A model generated the notes under the pieces. That model was not told where the DNA came from, did no database searches, and worked only from the letters and a program-made list of their open reading frames with translations. From the NCBI GenBank assembly GCA_016648135.1, contig JADDOH010023668.1, positions 1 through 64,000 of the forward strand: DNA of 64,000 nt, in the 5' to 3' direction. Both the position numbers and the translations under genes were made by a program. Positions 38,129 through 50,680 of the stretch are shown here, piece after piece (within the stretch, counting starts at the first letter, position 1; every line of letters begins with the position of its first letter). The DNA is from Agrypnia vestita (lineage: Eukaryota; Arthropoda; Insecta; Trichoptera; Phryganeidae).

Positions 38129-39530
38129 GAGGGAAGGTTCCTAGAGGTGCTGATACGTGCCTTGACACCTTACTGCGTTGGCAATGGAGGCAGTTACGTG
38201 CCCATTTCCTAGCGTCAGCTTTGATGGACGGCCAGACATAACGCTGTGTTATGAGCTTGACCGTCGCCTTGCTACCCGGATGAGCCAGTTGATGGACCGT
38301 ATTAAATGCTGCCTGTCGGAACTTCTGTGTGACGAAGGGCCTAGCTGTCGTCGTAGAGACGTCGCAGAAAAGGTCTGCGCTGGTGCCAGGAATTCTTACT
38401 TTTTTCAGTTGCAAAACAGATCCTTCCCGCAAAAACTTCTCCAATTCCTCATTGCCCACCTGGTCCTCAGCTAAAGCTGTGTAGTCCAGGGGAGTATCTA
38501 TAGTCTCTACCCTGGAGAGAGCGTCTGCGACAATGTTGTCCTTGCCCGCCACATGCCGTATGTCTGTGGTAAATTGGCTGATATAGTCCAGATGTCGGAA
38601 TTATCTTGGCGAACACTTATCAGCTTTCTGCTGAAAGGCGTAAGTGATCGGCTTGTGATCTGTGAATATGGTAAATGTCCTGGCTTCTACCATGTGGCGG
38701 AAGTGCTTCACGGCAAGATAGATGGCCAGGAGCTCTCTGTCGTAAGCGCTGTATTTCTTTTCGGTGGCACCAAATTTTTTTGAGAAAAATGCCAGCGGTT
38801 CCCAGTTTCCATTGACGAGCTGGTGGAGTGCGGCGCCGGCTGTGGTCTCGGAGGCATCGCTGATGATTGTTAGCGGTGCGTCACACTTTGGGTGCGCGAG
38901 CAGGGTTGCCTGAGCAAGGGCTTCCTTACACTTTTCGAATGCTTCGATGGAATCTTTTGTCCAAGGAACGGGCTGTTTCCCTTTTTGGTTTCCTTGGAGG
39001 AAGTCGTTGAGGGGTGCTTGCGTTTCTGCGGCCCGGGGCAAGAATCTACGGGAATCTACGTAGAAGTTCAATGCCCCTAGGAACCGGCGGAGATCTTTAA
39101 TTGTCTCCGGTCTTTTATAGCCCCTGATAGCTTCGACTTTCTCTGGAAGGGGGTAAGTGCCCTCGCCGGACACTAAATACCCCAGGAACTTGACTTCTGG
39201 TACTCCGAAATGGCATTTGCTGGCGTTGATGACCACACCGTATTCCTGCAGACGCTGGAACAGTATTTCGAGATGGGCCATGTGCTCTTCTTTCGATGCC
39301 AAGGCAACGAGTATGTCATCGATGTATGCGTAACAAAAGTCCAGTCCCCGGGTAACTTCATCTATGAAGCGTTGAAAGGTCTGGGCTGCGTTCTGAAGCC
39401 CGAAAGACATGAGAGGGAATTCGAAAAGTCCGAACGGCGTGGATATAGCCGCGACGTCTTCTCGTGCCACTGGAATCTGGTTATATGCCCGTACCAGGTC
39501 AATGGTGGAAAATATCTTGGTACCTCTCAG
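38129..39530 (-). pseudogene. gypsy element: RT palm, RNase H and integrase zinc-binding part
   Basis: From the right: TKIFSTIDLVRAYNQIPV, FGLQNAAQTFQRFIDE and CYAYIDDILVA (RT catalytic YIDD). Then FLGALNFY, RNase H (TIISDASETTAGAALHQ, YSAYDRELLAIYLAVKHFRH, FTDHKPI), then VADALSRVE and the integrase HHCC part (HQLAHPGSKATVK, CLHCQRS). One in-frame stop (TAA at 38601-38603) replaces the usual Gln after KCSPR, a C-to-T change on the coding strand. Confidence 0.92.
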
Positions 39531-39673
39531 GCCCGGTTGTTTCAAGTTCGATCAAAGTAAGCGGCCGATCAAACCATAGATTTTTACGAAAACGGATCGT
39601 CTGATTGGTGGAGAACGTAAAAATCTATGCTTTTAAAGAACGCTTACTTTAATCCAACTTGAAACAACCGGCC
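39531..39673. mobile_element. 143-bp MITE inside gypsy RT
   Basis: Inverted repeats of about 30 bp (CCGGTTGTTTCAAGTT, then AAAGTAAGCG) with the 5-bp duplication CTCAG at 39526-39530 and 39674-39678. It splits the RT between AQSLR and GTKIF. Confidence 0.88.
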
Positions 39674-40443
39674 CTCAGAGACTGAGCGAAGTCCTGTATA
39701 TGGCGAACAGGGTAGCGGTCCGGAATAGTCCTGGCGTTCAGGCTCCGGTAGTCACCGCACAGTCGCCACTGGTCGTCTTTTTTGGGTACCATGTGTAGTG
39801 GTGAAGCCCAACAGCTCTCTGAGGGCCGAGCGATACCGAGGCGGACCAAGGCCTCAAACTCCTTCTTAGCTCGCTTGAATTTTTCGGGAGCGAGGCGTCG
39901 GGGTCGTTCAGCTACTGGAGGACCTGGGGTGGTCCTAATGTGATGGGTGGTACTATGCTGAATTTCCTTGACCGTGCCGTCCGGGCGCGTGAGATCGGGA
40001 AATTTCTGCAGGAGGACATGGTAAGAGGACGTACCTGCGACAGTCTTGATGGAGGCGACCTTGTCGGTGCTCTGTTTACCGAGTGCTGTTAGATTCGTCA
40101 CCTGGTCTAGTAGCCGCCCATTCCGAACGTCGACCAGCAATCCGTACCTCGCCAGAAAATCCGCTCCGATGGTAGGCCTGGAGACATCGGCAATTACGAA
40201 TCTCCAGGTGAAGTCGCGTCGAAGGCCCAAATTCAGGGTAAGCGTCAGGCTGCCGTAGGTGGCAATGGTACTGCCATTTGCTGCCGATAGCTCATATGCC
40301 TGTTTTGCAGGGCATCCATGGACCAGGCGCCGTGGATAGACACACAGGTCCGCACCTGTGTTCACCAGGAACTGAGTGCGGGTTATTCGGTCCGTGATGA
40401 AAAGGCGACTTACTTGATTAGGGCTGGGAATGCTGGTCGCCAT
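39674..40443 (-). pseudogene. gypsy element: protease and RT N-terminus
   Basis: Starts ATG at 40443 ([19 protein letters not shown]), overlapping the gag stop as TGATG. The protease motif reads [13 protein letters not shown], where the family has DTGA, so the catalytic Asp is Asn. Then come [12 protein letters not shown] and the RT start ([37 protein letters not shown]). Open as far as the MITE. The element cannot process its polyprotein as it stands. Confidence 0.9.
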
Positions 40444-41063
40444 CAGTTGGAGCCCTGAGCGTTTCCCTGCTTAAAAGAACAGGGGGCTTGGCATTTATGG
40501 GCATTGGCTCGAAAGCGCCAATGGTACCAGCAAATGTCATGGGGTTGCGGTCCCCTAGATCGGTTTCGGGTACGTGATCTTCCAGTGCTGCGGCTTCTAG
40601 GGTGTGGACTGGAGCCTTGGGACTGGCGGTCCTGCATGCGTAGCTCCGCTATATCTCTGCGCAACGCGGCCAGCTCCTGTTGCAGCGACTGCGTTTCAGT
40701 CTGTCCCCTCGTAGTAGTGGACACCTCACTGAGGGAGGGCCTGCTGGTGTAGTCGTCAATGGCGTCGGCGAGGTTAGCCACTCTGTCTAGTGGGGTATCC
40801 TGCTGAGTGGCAAGGACCACCTGCATGCTCCGCGGAAGACGGCCCATCCACAGCGTTCTCAGAACCTCGTCGGACACTGTATTTCCCGCAAGAGTGCGTA
40901 AATGTCGGAGGAACTGGGACGGCTTGCGGTCCCCCATATCCTCAAGCTCCAAGAGCCTCCTCGTCTTCTGCTCCTGGGTGGAGCTGAGGCGCCGCGTAAG
41001 TTCACTCTTAAGGAGGGCGTAGGCTCCAGCTTGTGATGGCTCCTCTTCTTCGCCTTTCAGCTC
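40443..41063 (-). pseudogene. gypsy element: 5'-truncated gag with CHCC zinc knuckle
   Basis: From about 41063: EPSQAGAYALLKSELTRRLS, LELEDMGDRKPSQFLRHLRT and LPRSMQVVLATQ, a coiled-coil piece (LQQELAALRRDIAELRM), an Arg/Ser-rich stretch and CWYHWRFRANAHKCQAPC. The knuckle is C-x2-H-x9-C-x3-C, the form typical of the CsRn1 clade of Ty3/gypsy elements (as in Kabuki). The gag start, leader and 5' LTR are missing. Confidence 0.88.
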
Positions 41064-42660
41064 GATCCTACTCCTAACTGAGTTTACGCCTTGTTAGAGG
41101 CAAACAAGCTATCTATCTACGTCGGATGAAGGCTCTACGGTTTTTAACGTAGTATTTCCAAACACCCTTGCTTTATTCAAGACCTCCCCAGTTCACGTTG
41201 TGTAATTTTTTGTTTCGAACTATAGGGGATGAATTGGTTTAGTGGTAACCCTAACGCAAGCTTTACTTAAATTAAATACTGGGGTATGAAGTTCGTGAAT
41301 GTTCATGGAAAACGCAAACAAAACTACCTAGCACGTCAATTAAGCCCTACGGTGCAATTGCTAAACATACTATGTTCCGTGGCCCTATATTATTTACCTA
41401 TCATTCCTACGGACTGAAACCACTGCACCTGGTGTAGCTGCGCTTCCAGAGTGCGCGATCCTCTGCTCCCACGCCCTCTCCGCCCGATCCCCCATTGTCC
41501 TACCTGTATGGGATCGACCGCCATCCACTGGAAAGGTTAGCAACGTGCCGTTATCACATGCACATGCACATATAGAGTACATAGATCCCCTGAAAGCCCT
41601 CGAGTCCTTCGTAGCCGCTCCTATGGATGATTCCGTCTTCGACGCCCTCGCCGATTAATAATTTTATCTTCCGCCGTTATCTCGCTGTGCTTATTCCTTA
41701 CGATCTTTTATATTTACTCTGCATTATCTTTATATCAATTACATTGTTACGTTTATTTACTAGCCGGCCTAGGTTCCGTCACCTGTATCTGGCCCTATGT
41801 CTCATTCTAGTGGTACGTTGGGTTCTAATGGATAGGGGTTTGTAGAAGGTATGTGTAAATGTATGTGTACGCGGAAAATGTGGTTGCTTTAAATTCGGCC
41901 CCTCCGTACCCAAAGGCTCATCGGTGACTGATCCCATCTTCCTTCTCCCGACACGAGTTCCGGATACGTTGACCTGAGCCTTGATGCGCCTTTTCATGTT
42001 GGGCCTCTTCTGTGCAAAGTACCGCACCATCCCTCGCGTCAGTGTCTGGCGTCCGGGCTCAGAGCCAGTTTGCCCCCCGAATTCCAACTCCTCCAGGTTA
42101 AACTAAGTTAAACTACGGTATATATACTGAAGCTACTGTAAAGATGTTCCCGGGCCACCTGTCAAGTCAAAAATATGCGAGTGGGGAGGGGGAGTTTCCT
42201 AGGCTCCCCAACCCTCGCCTGTGAGCAACTACAGCCCATTGGCCATTCGCGTCACTACAGTGACTGCAATCACCCTCCCAGGTAGTACTTATTATAATCT
42301 GGTATGCATCAATACGTTCAATCCATTCCAGACGAGGGCAGACATCCGCACGGGTGTTGTGCCACCCGTGAAGAGCCCCCTCATACACTACGTACGAATA
42401 GATACATACTAATAAAATATAATATACATACATATACCTACATATACAATACATAAATCAATACTTGTAATGGTTGGTTGCCATGTGGTTTCACGAGGCC
42501 ATGACCCCTCGTATTAGTAGATGGAAAGGTGGATCTGGACAGTAGGGATATGCCTAGCCCCTGGACAGGGATGTCGGTGTATTTTCTCCAAATGGTGTAC
42601 AGCTAGAATCCTGCCATCGATGATGATGGGATCTGCCTAATTTTCTCCGGCTGATGTGTA
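41064..42660. other. mixed GC DNA without a named feature
   Basis: More GC-rich than its surroundings. A minus-strand open stretch at 41779-42087 (MEFGGQTGSEPGRQTLTRGM, then FAQKRPNMKRRIKAQ) and the segment 41394-41582 look like decayed retroelement coding, but I do not recognise them. Confidence 0.35.
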
Positions 42661-42670
42661 ACTGGAACCC

Positions 42671-44140
42671 TGCCTTCACTGATGAAGATAATGTTGTCAC
42701 TATCGAAACGTCACCTGATGATATTTATCTGAACCACCGCTAGTGATGATGATGATGATGATGATACTATCGTAACGTTTCCTGACGATATATATCTGAG
42801 ACACCGCTAATGATGATGATGATACTATCGGAACGCCTCATGACTATATATGACTGGGACACCGCTAATGATGATGATGATGATGATACTATTGAAACGT
42901 CTCCTGACGATATATAACTGAGACACTGCTAATGATGATGATGTTGATGATACTATCGAAACGCCTCCTGACGATATATAGCTGAACCACCGCTAGTGAT
43001 GATGATGATGATGATGATACTATCGTAACGTCTCCTGACTATATATAGCCGAAACACCGCTAATGATGATGATGATACTATCGTAACGACTCCTGACGAT
43101 ATATAGCTGAAACACCGCTAATGATGATGATGATGATGATGATGCTATCGAAACGCCCCCTGACTATATATAACTGGGACACTGCTAATGATGATGATGA
43201 TGATGATACTATTGAAACACCTCCTGACGATATATAACTGGGACACTGCTATGATGATGATGTTGATGATACTATCGAAACGTCTCCTGACGATATATAA
43301 CTGGGACACCGCTAATGATGATGTTGATGATGATACTATCGAAACGCCTCCTGACTATATACAACTGGGACGCTGCTAATGATGGTGATGATGATGATGC
43401 TATTGAAACGTCTCCTGACAATATATAACTGGGACACTGCTGATGATGATGATGATGTTGATGATACTATCGAAACGTCTCCTGACTGTATATATAACTG
43501 GGACACTGCTAATGATGATGATGATGATGATACTATTGAAACGCCTCCTGACTATATACAACTGGGACACTGCTAATGATGGTGATGATGATACTACCGA
43601 AACGCCTCCTGACTACATACAACTGGGACGCTGCTAATGATGGTGATGATGATGATGCTATTGAAACGTCTCCTGACAAATATATAACTGGGACACTGCT
43701 AATGATGATGATGTTGATGATACTATCGAAACGCCTCCTGACGATATAAAGCTGAACCACCGCTAGTGATGACGATGATGATGATGATACTATCGCAACG
43801 CCTCCCGACGATATATATCTGAAACACCGCTAATGATGATGATGATACTATCAGAACGCCTCCTGACTATATGTGACTGGAACACCGCTAATGAAGATGA
43901 TGATGATGATACTATTGAAACGTCTCCTGACGATATACAACTGGGACACTGCTAATGATGGTGATGATACTATCGGAACGCCTCCTGACTATATATGACT
44001 GGAACACCGCTAATGAAGATGATGATGATGATACTATTGAAACGTCTCCTGACAATATATAACTGGGACACTGCTGATGATGGTGATGATGATGATGCTA
44101 TCGAAACGCCGCCTGACTATATATAACTGGGACGCGGCAT
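42671..44140 (+). repeat. GAT-rich satellite array, ~62-70-bp monomer, about 22 copies
   Basis: The monomer is a (TGA/GAT)n run, ACTATCGAAACG(T/C)C, TCCTGACGATATATAACTGG, GACACCGCTAA. The trinucleotide run varies in length and drives the period change. The first unit reads CACTGATGAAGATAATG then CACTATCGAAACGTC, like the hammerhead-bearing tails of PLEs. Monomers drift independently (CTGACGA, CTGACTA, CTGACAA). No coding function. Confidence 0.9.
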
Positions 44141-44199
44141 ATGAATAGACAAATAAATACCTAATTAATTAATGAATCATCAATTAAATAAATAAATAG

Positions 44200-44460
44200 A
44201 AATGAATAAATAAGTTCGGCGTCGAGCACACGGGCCGCGCGATCCCTGGAAGTTCACACACATGCAGAGAAGGGTTATTTGGCAAATTAATTCGCCCCTA
44301 TTATGGTCAGTACGGATTCAACATGCAAACAACACCTGTGGAAAAACATATGTAAAGTTTACGGTACAGGGGTTAGCTTTCACTGTCGGCGCTTCTTCCG
44401 TCTCTGTCTGGGGTGTCGAACCCGAGACCATTCTTCTTAATCGTGCGCCACCTTTATATA
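44200..44460 (-). repeat. possible tRNA-derived SINE
   Basis: On the minus strand GGTGGCGCACGATTAAG resembles an A box. GGTTCGACACC, about 25-30 bases on, is a good B box. A body of about 180 bases and an ATTTATTTATT tail follow. A single copy is seen here, so the call rests on the promoter boxes. Confidence 0.4.
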
Positions 44461-45100
44461 TCGTTATAATCTCAAAACGGAAAGAGGATGACATGACTTA
44501 CCCATCTGCCGCCGATTATATCCATTCCAGTGCATCGTAGTTTCACTTTATGTACCTCACTTTATACCTAAGGATTGCGGACACTTGCCTTGCACGCGCA
44601 TACGATTCACAGCCCCCTAATTAACTATAGTTCGCGACCTAACCTTTGATCCTGCCATCACGCGTTTTTTAAGTTTCAGTAGCTGGGGCTTAGTATCCAG
44701 CCTCTGTAACTATACGGTGTATATACTCTAACCAAACCGAAACTAGACATTATTTTCTTTTCTTTAAATTTATATTCCTCGAGATACCGGAATTAGACTC
44801 TAGCTCGACAATTGTAAGTATTTATATATCTTAATAATACTGCAACATAGTCCTTATTTCCGTCTTACGTATCCGTACTTACCCGGGTCATCGAGACTAG
44901 ACTCTAATTCTAATGATCATACTCTAATGATTATACGCACCGATATTTTTCATAAAACCCGTTACCCGTTATTTTCCGATGTTACATATTCTTATATTTA
45001 TCCGAAATACCGGGATTAAGCTTTGAATCTAGGATTCCATCCATTTATAAGTTTTAACAAACCCATGAAGCAACCACTTGTCCACTTGTTGTTGTTAAAG
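44461..45100. other. AT-rich DNA, no recognised feature
   Basis: Contains several CCGGGATTA-like bits that may be far-diverged units of the next array. Confidence 0.35.
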
Positions 45101-46810
45101 AATTGATTGCTTCTATAATAAAACCCCACTAGTCTACATCTTTATAAGGTCAATACATATTACTTTTAGGGTCCGCCGATTTAGTTTTATTCTTAATATT
45201 ATTCTTAATATAAATTTATTATCATCTCGAATATTTGATATCTACTCTCCGGCAAATTTTAATATAGTTTAAATCATTTTAATATAATTTATCATTTTAA
45301 TATAGTTTAGAAATAACGGGATTCTGTAATTTCTACAAGTATAAACAACCCCAATCTTACCAAATCCATTTTATGTAGTGAAAGACGCGGGACTTATATT
45401 CTTCCTAAAATGTAAAATGAACCCGGTCTAGATGAAACATCCTTATTTAGTTTCAGGACAACGAGGTTTACGCGTTCCACGAGGAATATGATATAACCCG
45501 ATCTAAACGAAGGTAATTTTATATAATTTTAGGACAGCGGAACTTACAAATTTCATAAAGTATATCGTGAAGCCAATCTAGGCGGAGACACTACGTATAT
45601 TTTAAACAGAGTAAGAGTTTAAATTTTACCATCAAGTCTAATACACCGCAAGAATGTCCTAGGCATAGTAAACAAAATAGCGGTCAAAACTGTAGTGTTT
45701 CTATGTTCACACGTTTTAGCTCAAAACGAATACTATAATTTTCACATTTATAATACAAGACGCGAATTTCTAAACGAAACATTTTAAAATAGTTCTAATT
45801 GAAATCTACATGTTTCATATTTATTAAATGAAGGCGCGAATTCTAAACGAAACACTAACATTGTTTAAAAACGGGACCCTATATTTATATATGCTTAAAA
45901 TGAAACGCGAATTCCCGAACGATAGCATTTTATATAACTAAATGTAACGAAATCTTATATAGTTTATAAATAAGAAGACCCGGCCCCAGGCGGTTTTTAT
46001 ATATTTTCAATATAACGAGGCCCTACAACATCTTTATAAGTATAATACAACCCCGGTCTATCGAAACAATGTACTAGAAGTTTTTATATGTTTGAATACA
46101 TGATATACGTTTTTTTTTTATACGCGTTTTTATACGCGAGATTTACGTTTTCGTACAATACAAAGTAACCCAAATTATACAACCGCGAAGTTTACATCAC
46201 TCCTAAAGTATAACCAGAACTAATTGAAACATTTTTTCATAGTTTAAGTCCGCGAGGCAAATATCTTTCATAAAATATAAAATACCCGAATCAAATTAAA
46301 CATATTTTTACCTTATAGACTTTCCCCAACGCGCGTAATAATCCCGGCCACATGAAACGTTTTTATATGTTTTAATAGCGCGGGACCTATGTTTTCCTAT
46401 ATAATATAAGATAACCCGGGCCGAACGGAAGCAATTTTATATACTTTATAAAATAGTGAAACTTGTACTTCTGTACTTAAACTTTGTACTTGTAAACTTG
46501 TACTTAAAACCGTACTTTGTACTTTGTAAACTTGTACTTAAAACCGTAAATAAACCCCGACCCCCACGAGATTATTTTATATAATTTTCTAGAATAATGA
46601 AATTTCATACATCTGTAAAATTGTAAATAAGTCCCGATTCTCACGAGATTATTTTATATAATTTTCTAGAATAATGGAATTTACACATCTGTGAAATTGT
46701 AAATAAACCCCGATTCTCACGAGATTATTTTATATAATTTTCTAGAGTAATGGAATTTATACATCTGTGAAATTGTAAATAAACCCCGATTCTCACGGAA
46801 TTACTCTATA
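45100..46810 (+). repeat. degenerate ~76-bp tandem array, homogenised at its right end
   Basis: Units contain an AACCCGGTCTA-like box, CGAAACATTTTATATA and a TAGGACGCGGAACTTACA-like box. Spacing is near 70-80 bases and identity is low. At 46560-46810 three units with ATTCTCACGAGATTATTTTA recur at 78, 76 and 76 bases with few changes. CpG-containing boxes stand out in AT-rich DNA. Confidence 0.65.
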
Positions 46811-47039
46811 TAATTTTAAACGAAATGAAAATCTAGATTATTATGGGCTGAGCCTGATACCCCGCGAGGTCAGCTATATATTTTTCACTAGACGTATTTT
46901 TAATCCCAGAATTTATTCGCTATAATTTTAACGGACTCTTACTATTAAACATAAACAAAAAAAAAATATTAAAATAAACTAAATATTCTTTCGATAACTA
47001 AAATAAACCCGGTCTAATCGAAACATTTCATATAACGAA

Positions 47040-47660
47040 ATATAATATGCCTTACAAATGTAAAAATTAAAATGAGACCTCGCGTATTTAGCAAAGATAG
47101 GTATTTTATAAGACTTATTTAAAATCGAATCTGTTAGTAACAACTCCTTATCTTTTAACAACTTCCCGCGTGTTTAGCATAAAATAGGTATCTTTATAAC
47201 GCACAGCTAGTTTCCAGAGATCCGCCAATACTATACTTAGTAAAACGAAAATTTAACTAAATTTGAACTCTACCTTTTCCTGAAATTCTGCGAATATTAT
47301 TCTGTGAACCTAGTAAGACGACAAAAATAATTAACTTTATAGAACATAGTGATTTCCGAAGTTCCGATATGCCAGATTAATTACCTTTATAAAATAAAAT
47401 CAAACCCGTACTCTGAGTTAAAACTCTTTTAACAGGACCTCGCGTATTTAGCATAAGATAGGTATTTTTACAAGATTTATTAACAATTTCCCGCGTGTTT
47501 AGCATAAAATAGGTATCTTTATAACGCACAGCTAGTTTCCGGAGATCTGCAAATATCAGTTCTATATATGCCGGACTAATCAACTTAATAAAGCGCAGTA
47601 ATTTCCGAAGTTCTAATATGCCAAATTAATTACCCTTTATAAAATAAAATCAAACCCGTA
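47040..47660 (+). repeat. pair of ~330-bp direct repeats continuing the array
   Basis: GACCTCGCGTATTTAGCA, CCCGCGTGTTTAGCATAAAA and AACGCACAGCTAGTTTCC occur in the same order near 47076-47220 and 47434-47540. GATATGCCAGATTAATTACC recurs, slightly changed, at 47365 and 47617. Confidence 0.7.
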
Positions 47661-48920
47661 CCCCCCTTTTCTTTTATCGCGAGCAATGTCGAAGAGTATA
47701 ATTACCCGTACACCACTTTCACTTGATGTTAAACTATAATTTTCACACTGGGACACTATCACTCGACGGTAACAATCACTCACGGTTCTATCACTCAAAA
47801 AAAAACAACCGACGCGGATTTTGCACCTTCGTAGATGTCCACACCGACTGCCTGAATTCTGCTGTGTCTTGACATTTTAAAACCCCCCTAGCAGCCAAAG
47901 GTCCTAAGTCGTGTGTTTCCAGGATTTTCAATATCCTACTTTCCTTGAAACCAAACCTTTGTTCCTAAGATTCAGTTTGGCAAAAAAAAAACATATCTCC
48001 TCTTGGATATGTCAGTTGACCCCACCTTCTGTTGCCGTCTCTGTCTCCGTCCCTGTGCCTGTTTTGGGACGGACCCAGTGGCTTCAGACGATTTAAATTC
48101 GCTTCACAAGCGCGATAATTAATTTTTAATATTTAATTTCTAAGTTCAGTCCATATTGTCGTTTGATCAACCGTAACCACAATCTATCGGGTACTCCCCT
48201 AATCATAGTTGATGTTTCTTCACTATCTACCATTATCATGTCCCGTTCCCTCGTATTTTCACTCGTCTTTATCGGAAATTTAACGTTTCTTGGCCGCTAT
48301 ATCATGGGATCAATTTCCATATATTCACCACGTGCACACTGCATACCTAGATAAAACAATCGTTCAAAGGTACTATACCTAATTTTAAATTAATTTTGGG
48401 CGATCTTTTCTCGTGGATCATCCAATGAATCCTGTCTTATGCCCGCGGCTCCCTGCGCACAGGGACGTATTAGATCCCTCCGTTGCGGAATTTAAACATA
48501 ATTTGTAACCATTTATTATTTTTTTTATTGGCAGTAAGATTGATCCACAAAATAACTATGTTACATAGACAGTGAATATTCTCGAACAATATAATACTGG
48601 AAGAGTACTATTCGCTATAACACAATAAACTATTAATGTAAGTTAAAGTAAATTTTTAAATTCAGTGGAAGATTTTTAAGATCGTTTTGCTTTTAATTTT
48701 TCCCAAAACAAAATAAATAAATAAATAAACACACAAATACACACTCACACAACCCACTATTGGACATGTTTTTATTATTCTTTTATCGATTGTATGTATG
48801 TGTTTTCGCGTAATTGGCCCAAAACTCTGTGCATCAATTATTGTCTTTTCTTCAAAGATTGATTAATTATATGGCTGTAAGAAACCCAATAAATGAAAAC
48901 AAATAAAACAAATAAGTAAA
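47661..48920. other. no recognised feature
   Basis: Moderately AT-rich. No frame, terminus or repeat that I can support. Confidence 0.4.
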
Positions 48921-48929
48921 TAAACCTCC

Positions 48930-49640
48930 AGTGCCGCAGGCAAGGCGTCGGATTAATTCAGTGCTTATTTATTGCCAAGGTACTGGACGCCTCCGCTGAT
49001 AACTATATACCACTCACCATGTTCTTAGAGGTGTGTTGAAAGATTGCTAGTATCTGTCGAATCGGTCTCAAGTAGTTGTCTGTATTTGTACGTTTATCAT
49101 TATTACATGCTCTTGCTATATCCGTTCCACTTCACATTATTGTTCCTCCCGTCTTTGAATTTCTATCACACTATGTTCTCCTATGTTTTTGGTATTTATA
49201 TACTTGCTTCTTCGCGTTATATTACATTTACTCCCAATTATATTTGTTTCATCTATCCATCCATCTATAAGATCCCCATACGCTTTTTCCTTTTATTACA
49301 TGTGTATATGGGCCGCAAATTCATATTATTTTATTTACAATATTCTTATCTGGATACACTTGTTCCAATTATGTTTTGTGGGTTATTACTACCAAACCCG
49401 GCGAAATCTGAGCTAGAATAGCCAATCGTATACACGTTACCCGTCCTGTTGAAACTACGCTAACGTCGGACAGGTTTGTAGTGATTACATAGTTAATATA
49501 TTGTATCTATATTCGAGTATATTATTTTCTTGTCGTGCCATTAATATGCTTACACGTTATCGTTATCTCTTTCCTAACCGTATATACCGTCATTGCACAA
49601 TTACCTATCTGTTGTAAAAGCCTGAAGAGCGTTAGTCTAC
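48930..49640 (+). pseudogene. Jockey/CR1-like LINE, 3' end, second copy
   Basis: Aligns to 28975-29420. ACTGGACGCCTCCGCTGATA corresponds to the LDVFANN codons. AGGTGTGTTGAAAGATTGCT matches the ORF end and CTGTTGTAAAAGCCTGAAGA matches the 3' end. Coding is shifted and degraded. Confidence 0.65.
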
Positions 49641-50050
49641 AGATAAATATAATAGAATTATAGTTAACTTTTCTACCCGCCTACGTTATTCGACTCCCGC
49701 GAAACGAAAATGAATCATTATTCGCTCCTCGATAGAGCGTCAGTCTACAGATAAATATAATGGAATTATAGTTAACTTTCCTATCTGCCTACGTTATCCG
49801 ACTCCCGCGAAACGAAAATGAATCACTATTCGCTTCTCGACAGAGCGTTAGTCTACAGATAAATATAATGGAATTATAGTTAACTTTCCTATCTGCCTAC
49901 GTTATCCGACTCCCGCGAAACGAAAATGAATCATTATTCGCTTCTCGACAGAGCGTTAGTCTACAGATAAATATAATGGAATTATAGTTAACTTTCCTAT
50001 CTGCCTATGTTATCCGACTCCCGCGAAACGAAATTAAATCATTATCCGCT
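49629..50050 (+). repeat. 108-bp tandem repeat, about 3.9 copies
   Basis: Units start GCGTTAGTCTACAGATAAAT at 49629, 49737, 49845 and 49953. Each contains CGACTCCCGCGAAACGAAAA. The first unit begins exactly at the 3' end of the LINE copy. Units are highly similar, so expansion is recent. Confidence 0.92.
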
Positions 50051-50680
50051 CAGTTAAGGTCACCCCTCTGGTACATCGTATACGTTTTAATCCGTGCTTC
50101 ACGGCCAATTCCTATAAATTATTTATGGGGCGTTTTCCTCTCGCGATCCCCCGATTAGACCTGCCTTCCTTACTTTTGCTCATATTCTGCTATCTCTCTT
50201 GGGCGGCAATCCACTCGAGACCACGATTAATGACATTTAAACGGTTTCAAAAACCCAGCAAAAAGTCCATAATTCAGAAACCTCGTGGAACTGTCAATAT
50301 CATCGTCACCTTAGAGTAGACGTTAATCGGTTTTTTAACGGCTTAAACTGCAATAACCGCGACCTAAATCTCTGAAAACCATGTTCAGCATTTTTTATGG
50401 GAAGCACATGTGGACCGCTCGGACCGCATCGATCGTCAACCATTTGTACCAAACACGGCTTTACCACAAGATTAATATGATTTATAAGAATTGATTAGTA
50501 ACTGCCCGTAACCTATATCCGATCAATCGCTACTAACTCCCTCCCAATACTAGCGTTTCATCATCCCCAAATTTTTGTAGCCCCAATACTCCGCCAGGTG
50601 GGCTTAGCTCAATTTTTCCCGCGTAGCATTTAAATCATCTTAGAGTTCAAAATAAAAATAATAAAAAAAAAAATCTATAG
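50051..50680. other. no recognised feature
   Basis: A spacer between the tandem array and the R1-type LINE, without coding or repeat signal. Confidence 0.4.

Noticed and set aside
41225..41300. GGTTTAGTGGTAACCC, resembling a tRNA D-arm
   Set aside because: No matching B box, anticodon arm or acceptor stem at tRNA spacing.
43188..43760. Met/Asp-rich open frames in the GAT-rich array
   Set aside because: They follow from trinucleotide repeats and have no coding character.
42671..44140. CRISPR-like array
   Set aside because: Repeats and spacers are not distinct, the whole monomer repeats, and the context is eukaryotic.
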